A DNA stretch of 64,000 bases, taken from the NCBI RefSeq assembly GCF_002127325.2, contig NC_035440.2, forward strand, positions 72,973,819 through 73,037,818, given 5' to 3'. A program made the translations under genes and the position numbers. Shown here in pieces: positions 1-11,157 of the stretch. Positions within the stretch are counted from its first letter, which is position 1. Every line of letters begins with the position of its first letter. The notes under the pieces were generated by a model that was given only the letters and a program-made list of their open reading frames with translations, was not told the DNA's origin and made no database searches. The stretch comes from Helianthus annuus (Eukaryota; Streptophyta; Magnoliopsida; Asterales; Asteraceae).

Positions 1-1913
1 TGAACTGACCTTGTTTTTGGACTCAGTTCCAGAACCAGAAACTACCTCTAGTTCTTTTGCAGCAAGAACTTTGTCAGCCATCTTTTTCAAGTTTTCAGCG
101 GTGAACTCTTGTGATGTATCAATAATCCCATCATCAATATTCTTTGGCTGCTACTCTTTTTCTTTCTCTTCAGTTTCTCCTCCTCCCCACCATAATCTTT
201 GCCAACCTTCTTCTTCCTCAGCAATTTGTTGAATCATAGTATCAAGACTAATGGACTTTGGATCAACAGCAATGTTTCCTATGGGATCAAGATAACATTC
301 TCTATCAGCATCCCACCTCTTCGCCTTTTTAGCTTCATTAAATGTAGAAGACATTCTGATCATCCTGGTTTGAGCTTTCATGTTTTTGTTGATGAATTTT
401 TCTTTTTCTGTTCTGCTGTCTCTGAATGGAACAGGCTTTGCCACAAACGCATATCCTACCGCATCCTCCTCTGGTAGCAATTCGCTCCAGTCAAAACCTT
501 CATCATCATGAATAACAGCAAGAGCTCTTGATTTTTCTTTGGGGGTATCCTCAAGCTGCTTCATTCTGGGTGGTTCTGATTTGTTCTGATGATAAATCGC
601 TCTTTTGTAGTAATCTTCACGAAATGGATTTGTAGTATCATCAGCTGGTGCGTTACGACATTCTCTTTTAAAATGTCCTTTTTGTTTGCACCTGAAGCAC
701 GTGACTTTTGATTTGTCAAACCCAAGTTTTGTGGACGGTCCTCTGATAGAATGTCTACCAGTAATCTCCATGAACCGTTGTGCTCGTCGGACTGCACTAG
801 CCATACACCACCTGATGTCGATCAACTCCATCTCTTCAGGGTCGATCTGATCGTAGTCCTCCTTGGTGAGGTTAGTGTTTCCAATCTTGCCTGCCACAAG
901 GCTCTCATATGACTCTAGCACAGAAGCTAAGAACACCATCTGCTGCTTTGCGGATTCTTCACTGAAATTTTGAGCATTCTTTAAATCCACAGCAATGTTA
1001 CATTGAAACAAATTCTTTGAAGCTGATTGGCTTTAAATCCACTGCTCGAACTCTCTTTACTTGATGTGTTAGAATTTTCAGCAGAGAAAGCTGTCTTTGG
1101 AGACACATTCTTGGGAATCATACTTTTTGGATAGTACAGCTCCACATTCTGCTGATATGAAGAATGATTGACTTTGTTTGATTTCTTTATCTCTAGCTCA
1201 TGACTCTCCAGTCTTTCAATCAACAGATCAACCGTCAAATTCTCCTGCTTGATTGTATTCTTCAACATCAAGGCAAAGTATTGCCAATCCATCTCATCCG
1301 GCAACGAGTTAAACAATTTGTCAACTAATTCTTCTCGAGAATACACAACTCCGTGTCTTGCCAGCTCCAACTTCAAGTGCCCAAATCTCTCAATCATCTT
1401 AGAAACATATTCATTTTTTAAACAACCAAATAAATCAAACTCTTTTCTTAACAGTTTATTTTTGTTTTTAACTATCTCAGCACTACCCACACATTTCACT
1501 CTTAATTTTTCCCAAAGATATTGAGCATTTGTGTACTCAATCAAAGATATTATGTCATCTCTCACAGACTGATGAAGCATTGCAATGCACTTTTGTTCAC
1601 CAACAAAATTTTCTATATCTTCATTTTGTGTCAGATTTTCACCATCTTGTCCTCCATTATTGAATCCATTCTTTAAACTTTTCCAGCTTGGATACGCAAA
1701 CGCTTTCAACCACTCTTCAAATCTTTTGGCCCACCTATTGTACTCTTCAATCACCATCAACTTTGGAGGTTTGTTATATGTACCATATGCACTCTCCACA
1801 CTTAAAGCATCGGACAAAGTTTTCTTCGCACTCGGAGTGTTTTCATTTGTATTGTTTGAAGTATCATCTCCGGTGTTTCCCGCGAAAGCAAACATGTCAC
1901 TGAAAGGATTCAT
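1..1913 (-). pseudogene. Cop-1 gag, broken (copia-type Gag, partial)
   Basis: A copia-type nucleocapsid precursor that would package element RNA. It starts at ATG 1913 (MNPFSDMF). The N-terminal 300 residues resemble the UBN2/gag-polypeptide domain of copia elements (YNRWAKRFEEWLKAF, then a helical region). One CCHC knuckle follows (CFRCKQKGHFKREC, around 708-670). Two breaks are visible. A frameshift lies near 1005-1020, where the first frame ends and the second resumes. An in-frame TAG lies at 151-153, after which the same frame continues to the window edge (QPKNIDDGIIDTSQEF). Protease, IN, RT and RNase H are not in the window. Confidence 0.8.
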
Positions 1914-1984
1914 AAAAAAAAATAAAAAAAACTCGTCCGTCTTTCAAATACCTGAAACAATCAACAAACACTTAGAAAAATTTT

Positions 1985-2345
1985 GAAATTTTGAAAATAA
2001 CACTTTCAAACGAAATTAGTTAAAGCGGAATAGCTCCTAACGGAATTACCCACTCAAACGGGATTACTGATTTCAAACGATATTACCAAGCAGAATTTAA
2101 TTCTGTGCGGAATTAGATTAGTTTCAAATGAAATTAATCTCTTGGTGCAGAATTAGGTACTTTGAAGCGGAATTAGTAATTTCGTTTTAACTCTTCAAAC
2201 GGAATTTGATTCCGTGTGAAATCAGTAACACTTTTCAAGCGAAATTAAGGCTATGAAGCTAATCCCGTGTGGAATTAGCGATCCAGTTCAAACGGAATTA
2301 TGATGACGTTAACATTTTCGAACAGATTTTCAAGCGAAATTAACA
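1985..2345. repeat. Cop-1 leader with dispersed GGAATTA words
   Basis: The untranslated leader between gag and the primer site contains about fourteen variants of TTTCAAACGGAATTA, or the shorter CGGAATTA, at irregular 20-40 bp spacing in both orientations. The same word occurs in the adjoining LTR. No ORF is present. The role is unknown. Confidence 0.7.
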
Positions 2346-2532
2346 ATTTTATCCAATTTAGATCGAATTTTAGTCCAATTCTTTCAAGGATTAGTTAACA
2401 CTATGTTTTGCTTATTATATGTGAAAATCAAGCCATTTTGTCCGTTCAAACTTGTTCAAATCAGAAAAGAATGAGTAGAAGTGAGAGAATCTGATGAAAT
2501 CAAGCTGAATTGGTATGAACTCCTCTAACTGA

Positions 2533-2544
2533 GCTCTGATACCA
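2533..2544 (-). other. Cop-1 primer binding site (initiator tRNA-Met)
   Basis: The minus strand reads TGGTATCAGAGC, complementary to the 3' end of plant initiator tRNA-Met. It sits two bases inside the 5' LTR boundary, where minus-strand cDNA priming is expected. Confidence 0.85.
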
Positions 2545-2546
2545 CT

Positions 2547-3009
2547 TGTTGGATCGTCGTGTGACCCTAACGAGTCAAAATGATGAGTTCAACAGTAAAA
2601 ACAAAGGCGGAATCAATGTAATTGACGTAACACAGCTTGTTTTCCTCTAATTATCTTTTCTTATTGATTTCCTAAGCTTTTACAATTCTGATAACAATTC
2701 GGCAGCACCTCGGCTCTCAAACAATGGTCTCTAATTCCGTTTCAAATGACACATGCACATTAGTATTTATAGACGTCTTAATTCCGCTTGAAACTGACTC
2801 ATGCGGAATTATGAGTTCAAACGGAATTAGTTAATTCCGTGCGGAATTACCTAATCTCGCTTGAAACCTTAATTCCGTTTGAAATGATATATATCCATTT
2901 CAAGCAGAATTACCTATAAACATTGTTTTCTCGATTTCCGTGCCCTGAACTATCTAATACAATACAAGACTCAATAAAGACGAAGTTAACAGACATCAGT
3001 GCATCAACA
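2547..3009 (-). repeat. Cop-1 5' LTR (463 bp)
   Basis: The segment is bounded by TGTTG and CAACA, a perfect 5-bp terminal inverted repeat with the canonical TG...CA ends. It lies two bases from a tRNA-Met primer site and contains a minus-strand TATA box. It also holds several copies of the CGGAATTA word that recurs in the downstream leader. Confidence 0.85.
2762..2772 (-). promoter_or_regulatory. TATA box of Cop-1 LTR
   Basis: The minus strand reads CTATAAATACT near the middle of the LTR, the usual place for the retrotransposon core promoter. No other TATA-like word as good is seen in this LTR. Confidence 0.6.
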
Positions 3010-4244
3010 CAGTTTCTTAAGTTCTAAGCATGCAAGGTTAAAGTTGATGCCAATATTAATAAAAAATAGATGCATAGGGTTGGTTAATAGGGAACGTACT
3101 CGTAACCGCATCTGGATCCTGGCGTGTTTCACGAGTTTCGATCGTGAAAACCCTTCCTTTCTTGTTTCTTCCTAGAGAAATCTTTCCTAAAGTGCCCTGC
3201 TTCACCACATCTGTAGCAACCTGGTACTTTATTATCTCTTCCATATGGATCCTTCGCCCAACAGGCGTCCTTGCTGTGCCCTTCTTTTCCACACTTTCCG
3301 CACTTAGGCCTCAGAGATTGACATTCATGGTGAAAAGTGCATTCCCCGCACCTCGGCTTAGTCCCCAAGTAAACCTTACTACCAACCTTATGGGTGGCTC
3401 CATAAGTTTTCCTGCCATACGGCGGGTTCACTTCCTTTCTTCTGTTTGCTTTAGAGTTTCCATAGTTGACTTGGGTACCCATCTTTAGATTTGAGGACTT
3501 CCTTTTCTTGTTGCCTGATGAGTCCACATGAGTCTCTTTCTTGTTATCCTCATATTCCGAAAATTTTCCCATGCATAGAGCTTCTTCAGTAAGAGTGACA
3601 CTCAAATCGATAGCCTCTGCAATGGTTGAGGGCTTTGAGGTAGTAACCATGCTCCTAATTTGAGGTGCAAGTCCCCAAATGAATCGTTCAACCCTCTTGA
3701 ATTCCGGCTTGACTAAGTAGGGGACGACCCTAGACAAGTCGTGGAATCGCTAGACATATTAAGGAATCTTCAGTTCGTCCATTTTCAAATTCCAGAACTC
3801 CACCTCAAGCTTCTGGATTTCAGCCCAAGAACAGTATTTCTTTTCCATCATTTCCTTGAGCTCGTTCCAGCTCAATGCATAAGCAGCATCTGCTCCAAGG
3901 GTCTGAACCTGAAGGTTCCACCAGGAGAGTGCGCCATCCAAAAACAACCCTGAGATAAAGGTAACTCTCTGCTGGGGTGAACAGTTACTCATTCTTAGAA
4001 CGGAATCAGTCTTTTCTTCCTAATGAACAAATGCAACGGCACCTCCTGTGCCATCAAAATTCAATGGCTTGCAGTCCAAGAATTGTTTATATGTGCAGCC
4101 AGTTGGAGGGTTATTTCCGGTAGTGTCACCACTGTGTTGAGAGCGGAGGGCTTCATATCGTGCAATTTCCCGAGAGATGCGTTCTTGAAGCTCGGCTTCT
4201 GTTCTTGGTAACGTACTGGTATTTGTGTCACGTCTGGGTGGCAT
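3010..4244 (-). pseudogene. Gyp-1 gag and start of aspartic protease, broken
   Basis: A Ty3/gypsy Gag starting at ATG 4244 (MPPRR). It has the retrotransposon gag (capsid) domain, with FLDGALSWWNLQVQTLG as a landmark, then zinc knuckles CGKCGKEGHSKDAC and CYRCGEAGHFRKDF; in the second the last Cys is Phe. It is closely related to Gyp-3 gag but has no intron: the conserved GCTYK follows the N-terminal segment directly. In-frame stops lie at 4020-4022 (TAG), 3759-3761 (TAA) and 3750-3752 (TAG), with a frameshift near 3170. The start of AP (NQPYAS) is followed by degenerate homology to 3010, where Cop-1 begins. Confidence 0.85.
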
Positions 4245-4860
4245 TCTCTTCTATTAAAAGCATGCGATGGATTAGACAACAATCCATAATTGTCTATGAG
4301 GTACATAGTACCATAAGCCATCATGTAATCACCCAATTTCACATGTATATATAATCAACAATGTATGAGCAAGGAAACAACTACTGAGTCTTCATAGGCT
4401 TGGCAACTTGACCTATTATTTGTAATAATGTACTAGAGGCTACATTGCTCTGGTCATACAGGTTTCATAAAGTGGTAGAGTGTAACATCACTGAATCATT
4501 CTGAATGTTATCCATATTCTCTTGCTTAAATATCGTTTCTCAAACATCTCGTACACGGGTAGAAGGGTCAGACACGAAGTAGGCAAGACAGGTTTCCTAC
4601 TTTATAAAGTGCTAAAGCACTGGTCTAGGTATTGTTCTACCATATGAAGGTGTGAACACCTAGAGTTTATTTTTGGAGGGATGGTGATCATCAACCTGAC
4701 CCGCAGACTCCACCAGGATTTCCATGCGCTACAAGTTGTTATTACGTGGGCCCCCGTAATAATAAATTGTCTTGCACAGTTACCCCAATTTTCTCTCGTC
4801 CAAGCAGATGATCAATCAATGAGGGGACACTACTGTCCTTATACCTCTATCATGGAAAGG
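4245..4860 (-). other. Gyp-1 leader, distal piece
   Basis: Non-coding sequence upstream of Gyp-1 gag, ending at the Gyp-2 insertion. I see no convincing ORF, repeat or known motif here. It is assigned to the leader only by position. Confidence 0.5.
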
Positions 4861-4865
4861 ACCAT
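4861..4865. repeat. Target-site duplication of Gyp-2, left (ACCAT)
   Basis: ACCAT directly precedes the left Gyp-2 terminus TGTCACACCC and is repeated at 13691-13695 directly after the right terminus GGGTGTGACA. Five bases is the usual gypsy duplication length. Confidence 0.75.
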
Positions 4866-6079
4866 TGTCACACCCCCAAAATCCACCTGCGGAGTATCAC
4901 CGCTTGGGAGCGTAACTGACTAGGATCAAGCCACCAATCATATAGAACAATGTATAAAGTAAAAGTAATTGTAATTAAACCAAACCAATCCATATGAATG
5001 GTGTTCCAAAACATAAGTATGTTATCACTGTTTAGCGGAAGCGTATAAGTAAAACCCAACATAATAAAGTATGAAATGTCATAAAGTGTTTAACAAAACA
5101 TTCACGATCCGTGCCCACAACGACCAGCTCCTCCCTGTGCAAGCTCCATATACCTAACGACCTGCAAGGCATGTAACAGAGGATCAACAACTAGTTGAGC
5201 GAGTTCACAGAAAGTAATTGCGTAATAGTAAGTTCGTTTGTAACACTGGGCTCTACTGTGCTGATAGTATGTTCTATTGGTGGGGGCTCCCATGTTGTAT
5301 ATCCACTAGACTATTCGTAACCTTAAGTGTTCTTCACAACTGAGAACAGTAGTACGTACAAGCTTTACGTAGGTTTTATGTAAGTGTCCTTCTGTACCCG
5401 AGGACAGTGGTACGCGTGGGGTTTACGTAGGTTTTATATAAGTGTCCTTCCTGACTCCGGAAGACAGTAGCATGGTATTGTTTACGTAGTAGGGAAGGAC
5501 ACTTACGTTAAACCTACGTAAACGCCACGCGTACCACTGTCCTCGGGTACAGAAGGACACTTACGTAAAACCTACGTAAAGCTTGTACGTACTACTGTTC
5601 TCGGTTGTGAAGAATACTTATGGTTACGAATCGTCTAGTGGATATACAACATGGGAAGCCCCCACCAATAGAACATACTGTCGGCACAGTAGAGCCAAGT
5701 GTTACAAACGAACTTACTATTACGCAATTACTTTCTGTGAACTCGCTCAACTAGTTGTTGATCCTCTGTTACATGCCTTGCAGGTCGTTAGGTACATGGA
5801 GCTTGCACAGGGAGGAGCTGGTCGTTGTGGGCACGGATCGTGAATGTTTTGTTAAACACTTTATGACATTTCATACTTTATTATGTTGGGTTTTACTTAT
5901 ACGCTTCCGCTAAACAGTGATAACATACTTATGTTTTGGAACACCTTTCATATGGATTGGTTTGGTTTAATTACAATTACTTTTACTTTATACATTGTTC
6001 TATATGATTGGTGGTTTGATCCTGGTCAGTCACGCTCCCAAGCGGTGATACTCTGCAGGTGGATTTTGGGGGTGTGACA
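4866..6079. repeat. Large palindrome made of two inverted LTR ends
   Basis: The left arm 4866-5489 is the reverse complement of the LTR 3' end. The right arm 5490-6079 is the same LTR segment in direct orientation, matching about 13100-13690. The arms look about 97% alike by eye; each encodes the same spurious 64-codon frame on opposite strands. The centre is near 5489, where the left arm extends some 34 bases further into the LTR than the right. The missing part is the first 1.9 kb of the LTR. Confidence 0.9.
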
Positions 6080-6082
6080 GAT

Positions 6083-6095
6083 TGGTATCAGAGCC
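6083..6095 (+). other. Gyp-2 primer binding site (initiator tRNA-Met)
   Basis: TGGTATCAGAGCC lies four bases after the GGTGTGACA end of the LTR-derived palindrome, showing that the direct arm functions as the inner end of a 5' LTR. Confidence 0.85.
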
Positions 6096-6400
6096 ATTGG
6101 TTATAGAGAACTTGGTTTTAATATGGGGGAAAACGTTTTTTTAAAACCAGACTATAACCAGTACAGTGCTCAACGATCCACAACGACGCCTCGCTCCACG
6201 TGCAAGACTCAACATCCTAGGTAATAAGGTTTATGTTTATTGCCTACTTGCTAGAATTACATAGAACTTTGCTCGTGGTATGCTTAGATTACATTGCTCA
6301 CTATTTGTTATTGCTTGAGAACACTTGTGTGCTTACACTCTTCTGTCATCGCACTATTCGTGAACCTTTCTCACTTATGTTGCCTTTGTTGTGAAGATCA

Positions 6401-9400
6401 ATGGCCGAACGCATTAACTTGACGCAAGCCCAATTGACGGCTCTTATCAATGAACAAGTTGCTGCGGCACTTGCAGCTGCAAACGCAGGAGGTATACCCT
6501 GCAGTCGTAACTCATCCTAGGATCTTTAGATCCTACGTTCCTAAACCAACTCTTGTGTTTAACCTTATTCTGTTCTTACACATTAGGTCAACCCACTCAG
6601 CAACCTGTATGTACTTTCAAGAACTTCATGGACTGTCGTCCAAGCACGTTCAGTGGCACCGAGGGAGCAGTGGGACTCCTCCATTGGTTCGAAAAGCTCG
6701 AGTCTGTGTTCGAGATGTGTGAATGCCCTGAGGCTAACTTGGTGGAACGCGCAAGTTCAGATTTTAGGGTTGGCAGCTGCTAACGCCACTCCTTGGAATG
6801 ATTTCAAGGAACTGATCAAAAGGGAATACTGCACACAGGAAGACATCCACAAGTTGGAAGATGAGTTTTACCATCTGAAAATGACTGGGTCAGAAATTGA
6901 AGCTTATACCAAGAGGTCAAACGAACTGGCCGTGCTGTGTCCAACTATGGTGGACCCTCCAATCAAGCGCATTGAGTTGTATCTCAAGGGGTTAGCGCCA
7001 GAAATTCAGAGCCATGTGACATCAGCTAATCTTGACAATATCCAGGCTATTCAACGCCTTGCTCATCGCCTAACCGATCAAGCAGTGGAACAGAACAAGC
7101 TGCCTAAACGCATCAGTGCTACCACTACTGCTGTTACTACTTCTGCTACTCCCAGTGACAACAAGAGAAAATGGGATGGGGAATCCAGTAAGGGATCAGT
7201 TTCTGTTCACTCTCAAGCACAGTAGCGCAAGACAAATGACTACCAGAATCCGAGTCAGCAATCATCAGGCAGTCAGGGGCAGGGTGGATATCGGGGAATC
7301 CACCCACTATGTAACAGGTGCAACAGACACCACAGTGGGCGGTGTCGCAAAGAACGTTGTCAGAGATGTCTCAAGTTAGGGCACGAAGCTAAAGACTGTA
7401 GGAGTTCGCGACCTGCGAATCAGAACCAGCAACTCCCATTACCAGCTCCACAGAACCAACAACAACAGCCACAGCGAGGAAACCGGGGGTATTTCCAGTG
7501 TGGGGCTGAAAGTCATTTCAAACGTGATTGCCCCCAGTTGAACCAGAACTAGAATCGAAACAACAACAACAACCAAGGCAATGGTAACAACAACGGTGGG
7601 AACAATAACGGCAATGAAGCTAGGGGTCGTGCTTTTGTGCTAGGTCGAGGTGACGCAAGGAACGATCCTAACGTGGTCATGGGTAAGTTTCTTCTCGATG
7701 ACATTTACGTTACTGTTTTGTTTGATTCGGGTGCGGATACCAGTTATGTGTCTCTTAAAGTTAGCCAAATGTTAAAACGTGCACCAACTCCATTAAACAC
7801 CAAACATATCGTAGAGCTAGCTAATGGTAAAAATATAGAGGCCACACACATAGTTCAGGGTTGTAATCTTATCCTCGCTGGTCAAGCTTTCTCCATCGAC
7901 CTTATTCCTATAGTTCTGGGTAGTTTCGACATCGTCGTTGGTATGGATTGGTTATCCAAGCAGCAAGCAGAGATCCTATGTAAAGAAAAGATCATTCGTA
8001 TTTCCCGTTCTGGTCAAGAACCTCTAGAAGTTCAAGGCGACAAGAGTGGTGCTGTGGTTGGCATCATCTCCTTCCTGAAGGCCCAAAAGTGTTTACGAAA
8101 GGGGCACACTGCCATTTTGGCACTAGTTACTGATGCATCAACAAAAGAGAAAAGAATAGAGGATATTCCTGTGGTACGCGAATTTCCTCAAGTGTTTCCT
8201 GAAGATTTACCTGGTCTACCGCCTCTTCGCCAGGTCGAGTTTCAAATCGAGCTAGCTCCAGGAGCAGCACCAATAGCCCGCGCACCGTATCGTTTAGCTC
8301 CAACTGAACTGGAAGAACTGTCAAAGCAGCTACAAGAGCTCTTGGAAAAGGGCTTTATTCGTCCAAGCTCTTTGCCTTGGGGAGCTCTAGTGTTATTCGT
8401 GAAAAAGAAGGACGGTACCTTCAGGATGTGCATTGATTACCGGGAACTTAACAAGGTGACGGTGAAGAACCGTTATCCTCTTCCGCGTATTGACGACTTA
8501 TTCGACCAGTTGCAAGGGTCGAGTTACTACTCCAAGATTGATCTAAGGTCAGGGTATCATCAGCTGAGAGTCCGCGAGGAGGACGTCTCCAAGACAGCAT
8601 TCAGAACTCGCTACGGTCACTACGAGTTTCTAGTCATGCCATTTGGCCTTACGAACGCGCCTGCAGTTTTCATGGATCTTATGAACAGGGTATGCAAACC
8701 CTATCTTGACAAGTTCGTCATTGTCTTCATCGACGACATTCTGATCTACTCCAAGAGTCAGGAGGAACACGAGCAGCACTTACGTCTTATCTTGGAACTT
8801 CTTCGAAAGGAACAATTGTACGCCAAGTTTTCAAAATGCGACTTCTGGCTTCGTGAAGTCCACTTCTTAGGCCATGTGGTGAACAGGGATGGGATTCATG
8901 TCGATCCATCCAAGGTAGATTCGATCAGGAACTGGCCTGCACCGCATACACCAACGGAAATACGCCAATTCTTGGGTTTGGCGGGGTACTACAGACGATT
9001 CATCAAAGACTTCTCAAAGATCGCACAGCCGCTTACAATGTTGACACAGAAAGGTGTTACCTACCGTTGGGGTAATACACAAGAAACGGCTTTTCAGTAC
9101 CTGAAGGATAGGCTATGCAGCGCACCTATTCTCTCATTGCCAGAGGGCACGGACAATTTTGTGGTCTATTGTGGCGCATCGATATAGGGGCTTAGTTGTG
9201 TATTGATGCAAAGGGATAAAGTTATTGCCTACGCTTCGCGGCAACTCAAAGTTCATGAACGGAACTACACGACGCACGATTTAGAGCTGGGAGCTGTTGT
9301 TTTCGCGCTTAAGATATGGCGACACTACCTGTACGGTACCAAGTGCACTATTTACACCGATCACAGGAGTCTCGAGCATATCTTCAAGCAGAAGGAATTG

Positions 9401-11081
9401 AACATGCGTCAACGACGATGGGTCGAGCTGCTTAACGATTACGAATGCGCCATCAAATACCATCCAGGCAAAGCCAATGTTGTGGCTGGCGCTCTCAGTC
9501 GAAAAGACACCTTACCTAGGCGTGTACGAGCTTTGCAGCTCACTATTCAGTCTGATCTTCCTACACAGATACGAGATGCTCAGGTGGAAGCATTGAAACC
9601 AGAAAACGTCAGGGCTGAAGCCTTATGCGGCTCAAGGCAACGATTAGAACAGAAGGAAGACGGCGCCTACTATGTAACAGGACGTATTTGGGTCCCACTA
9701 TATGGCAGTTTACGGGAACTTGTGATGGATGAAGCTCATAAGTCTCGCTACTCGGTACATCCAGGCTCGGATAAAATGTATCACGATCTTAGAACTACAT
9801 ATTGGTGGCCTAGCATGAAGGCCCACATAGCAACATACGTCGGCAAGTGTTTGACCTGTGCAAGGGTCAAGACAGAGTATCAGAAACCCTCAGGCCTACT
9901 TCAGCAACCCAGGATACCACAGTGGAAATGGGAAGAAATTTCCATGGATTTTGTTACTGGCCTGCCTAGATCCCAGCGTGGGAATGATACCATTTGGGTG
10001 ATCGTAGATCGACTCACAAAGTCTGCTCATTTCTTGGCTATCAAAGAAACAGATAAGTTCTCTACTCTAGCAGACATCTACTTGAAAGAAGTTGTTTCAA
10101 GGCACGGAGTGCCAACCTCTATTATTTCGGATCGGGATGCACGATTCACTTCAAAACTATGGCAAGCGATGCACAAATCTTTTGGCTCTCGATTAACCAT
10201 GAGCACAACTTACCACCCTCAGACGGATGGGTAGTCTGAGCGCACGATTCAAACCCTAGAAGACATGCTTCGGGCATGTGTTATTGATTTCGGCAACAGC
10301 TGGGAAAAAACATATCCCTTTAGTGGAATTTTCGTACAATAACAGTTACCACACCAGCATACAAGCCGCTCCATTCGAGGCATTGTACGGACGTAAATGC
10401 CGGTCACCTCTCTGTTGGGCAGAGGTGGGGGATGTCAGATTACAGGTCCAGAAATGGTAGTTGATGCTACTGAACGAATTGCACAGATACGACAACGCAT
10501 GGCGGCAGCACGTGATCGCCAGAAAAGCTACACTGATAAACGCAGAAAACCGCTCGAGTTCCAAGTTGGGGATCGAGTGCTACTCAAAGTCTCACCCTGG
10601 AAGGGTGTGGTTCGTTTTGGTAAACGCGGCAATCAATCCACGATATGTTGGGCCGTTCGAAATCACTGAAAGAATAGGCAAGGTAGCCTACAGACTAAAC
10701 CTACTAGCTGAACTCGGTGCAGTTCACAACGTATTCCACGTGTCGAATCTGAAGAAGTGTCTATCAGATGAGACCCTCATAGTTCCTTTTAAGGAACTCA
10801 CTATCGACGAGCGGTTGCAGTTCGTCGTGGAACCAGTTGAAATCACGGACCGGGATGTCAAGGTCCTCAAGAACACTAGAATACCTCTTGTTAGGGTTCG
10901 TTGGAACTCCCGTCGTGGCCCAGAGTATACCTGGGAACGAGAAGATCAAATGGAACTCAAGTATCCCCAGTTATTCGAAAAACGTGCAACCACTACTGAG
11001 GCTGAAGCTACTACTACAGAATTTCGGGACGAAATTCCAAATCAACGGGGGGATGATGTGACACCCCAGGAAAATCAGTAA
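6401..11081 (+). pseudogene. Gyp-2 gag-pol, broken
   Basis: Polyprotein of a Tekay-like element: Gag, AP, RT, RNase H, IN. It starts at ATG 6401 with a 30-codon first exon, then a 95-bp intron, then the capsid region. A deletion near 6740 removes about 16 conserved residues around SALSWW and shifts frame. Knuckles lie in 7310-7535; one has lost its first Cys (YFQCGAESHFKRDC). AP shows LFDSGAD (near 7720), RT shows FIDD (near 8730), RNase H is 9160-9500, and IN has MDFV, SDRD and SERT. The end has [14 protein letters not shown], typical of the group II chromodomain tail. In-frame TAGs lie at 7223, 7550, 9185 and 10232, and frameshifts near 10305, 10430 and 10630. Confidence 0.9.
6492..6586 (+). 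other. Predicted gag intron of Gyp-2 (95 bp, GT-AG)
   Basis: Exon 1 ends GCAGGAG and the intron runs from GTATAC to CATTAG. The join is in phase 1 of a Gly codon. Splicing links the N-terminal 30 codons to GQPTQQPVCTFK, matching the junction in Gyp-3 and Gyp-4. The intron keeps similarity to that of Gyp-4 (TTAGATCCTAC). Confidence 0.7.
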
Positions 11082-11143
11082 ACGATACAACTTACCTAGC
11101 TTCCTCAGTAACCGCATGCTAAATTTCGAGACGAAATTTCTTT

Positions 11144-11157
11144 CAAGTTGGGGATAA
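11144..11157 (+). other. Gyp-2 polypurine tract
   Basis: A purine-rich stretch, CAAGTTGGGGATAA, directly abuts the TGTGACAACTCG start of the 3' LTR, the expected place for plus-strand priming. A hairpin of the type AAATTTCGAGACGAAATTT precedes it. A second junction-like copy with a better G-run lies at 11045-11065. Confidence 0.65.

Larger units (their letters stand above)
1..3009 (-). mobile_element. Cop-1: Ty1/copia LTR retrotransposon, 5' part, runs off left edge
   Basis: A minus-strand copia-type element enters from the left edge. In transcription order it has a 463-bp 5' LTR (2547-3009), a tRNA-Met primer site (2533-2544), a leader of about 620 bp, and a decayed gag (1913 down to 1). 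The protease, integrase and RT part and the 3' LTR would lie to the left of the window. It is inserted in the AP region of Gyp-1: homology of 3010 onward to the gag-AP of Gyp-3 starts directly at the LTR edge. The right flank 3010-3014 (CAGTT) is the candidate target duplication, but its partner is outside. The copia assignment rests on the gag type and the short LTR. Confidence 0.85.

Noticed and set aside
5883..6077. 64-codon hydrophobic ORF (MLGFTYTLPLNSDN) present three times (also 4868-5062 minus and 13494-13688)
   Set aside because: All copies lie in LTR 3' ends, end exactly at the LTR terminus and change only because the LTR is repeated. There is no leader or homolog, so I treat it as a chance frame.
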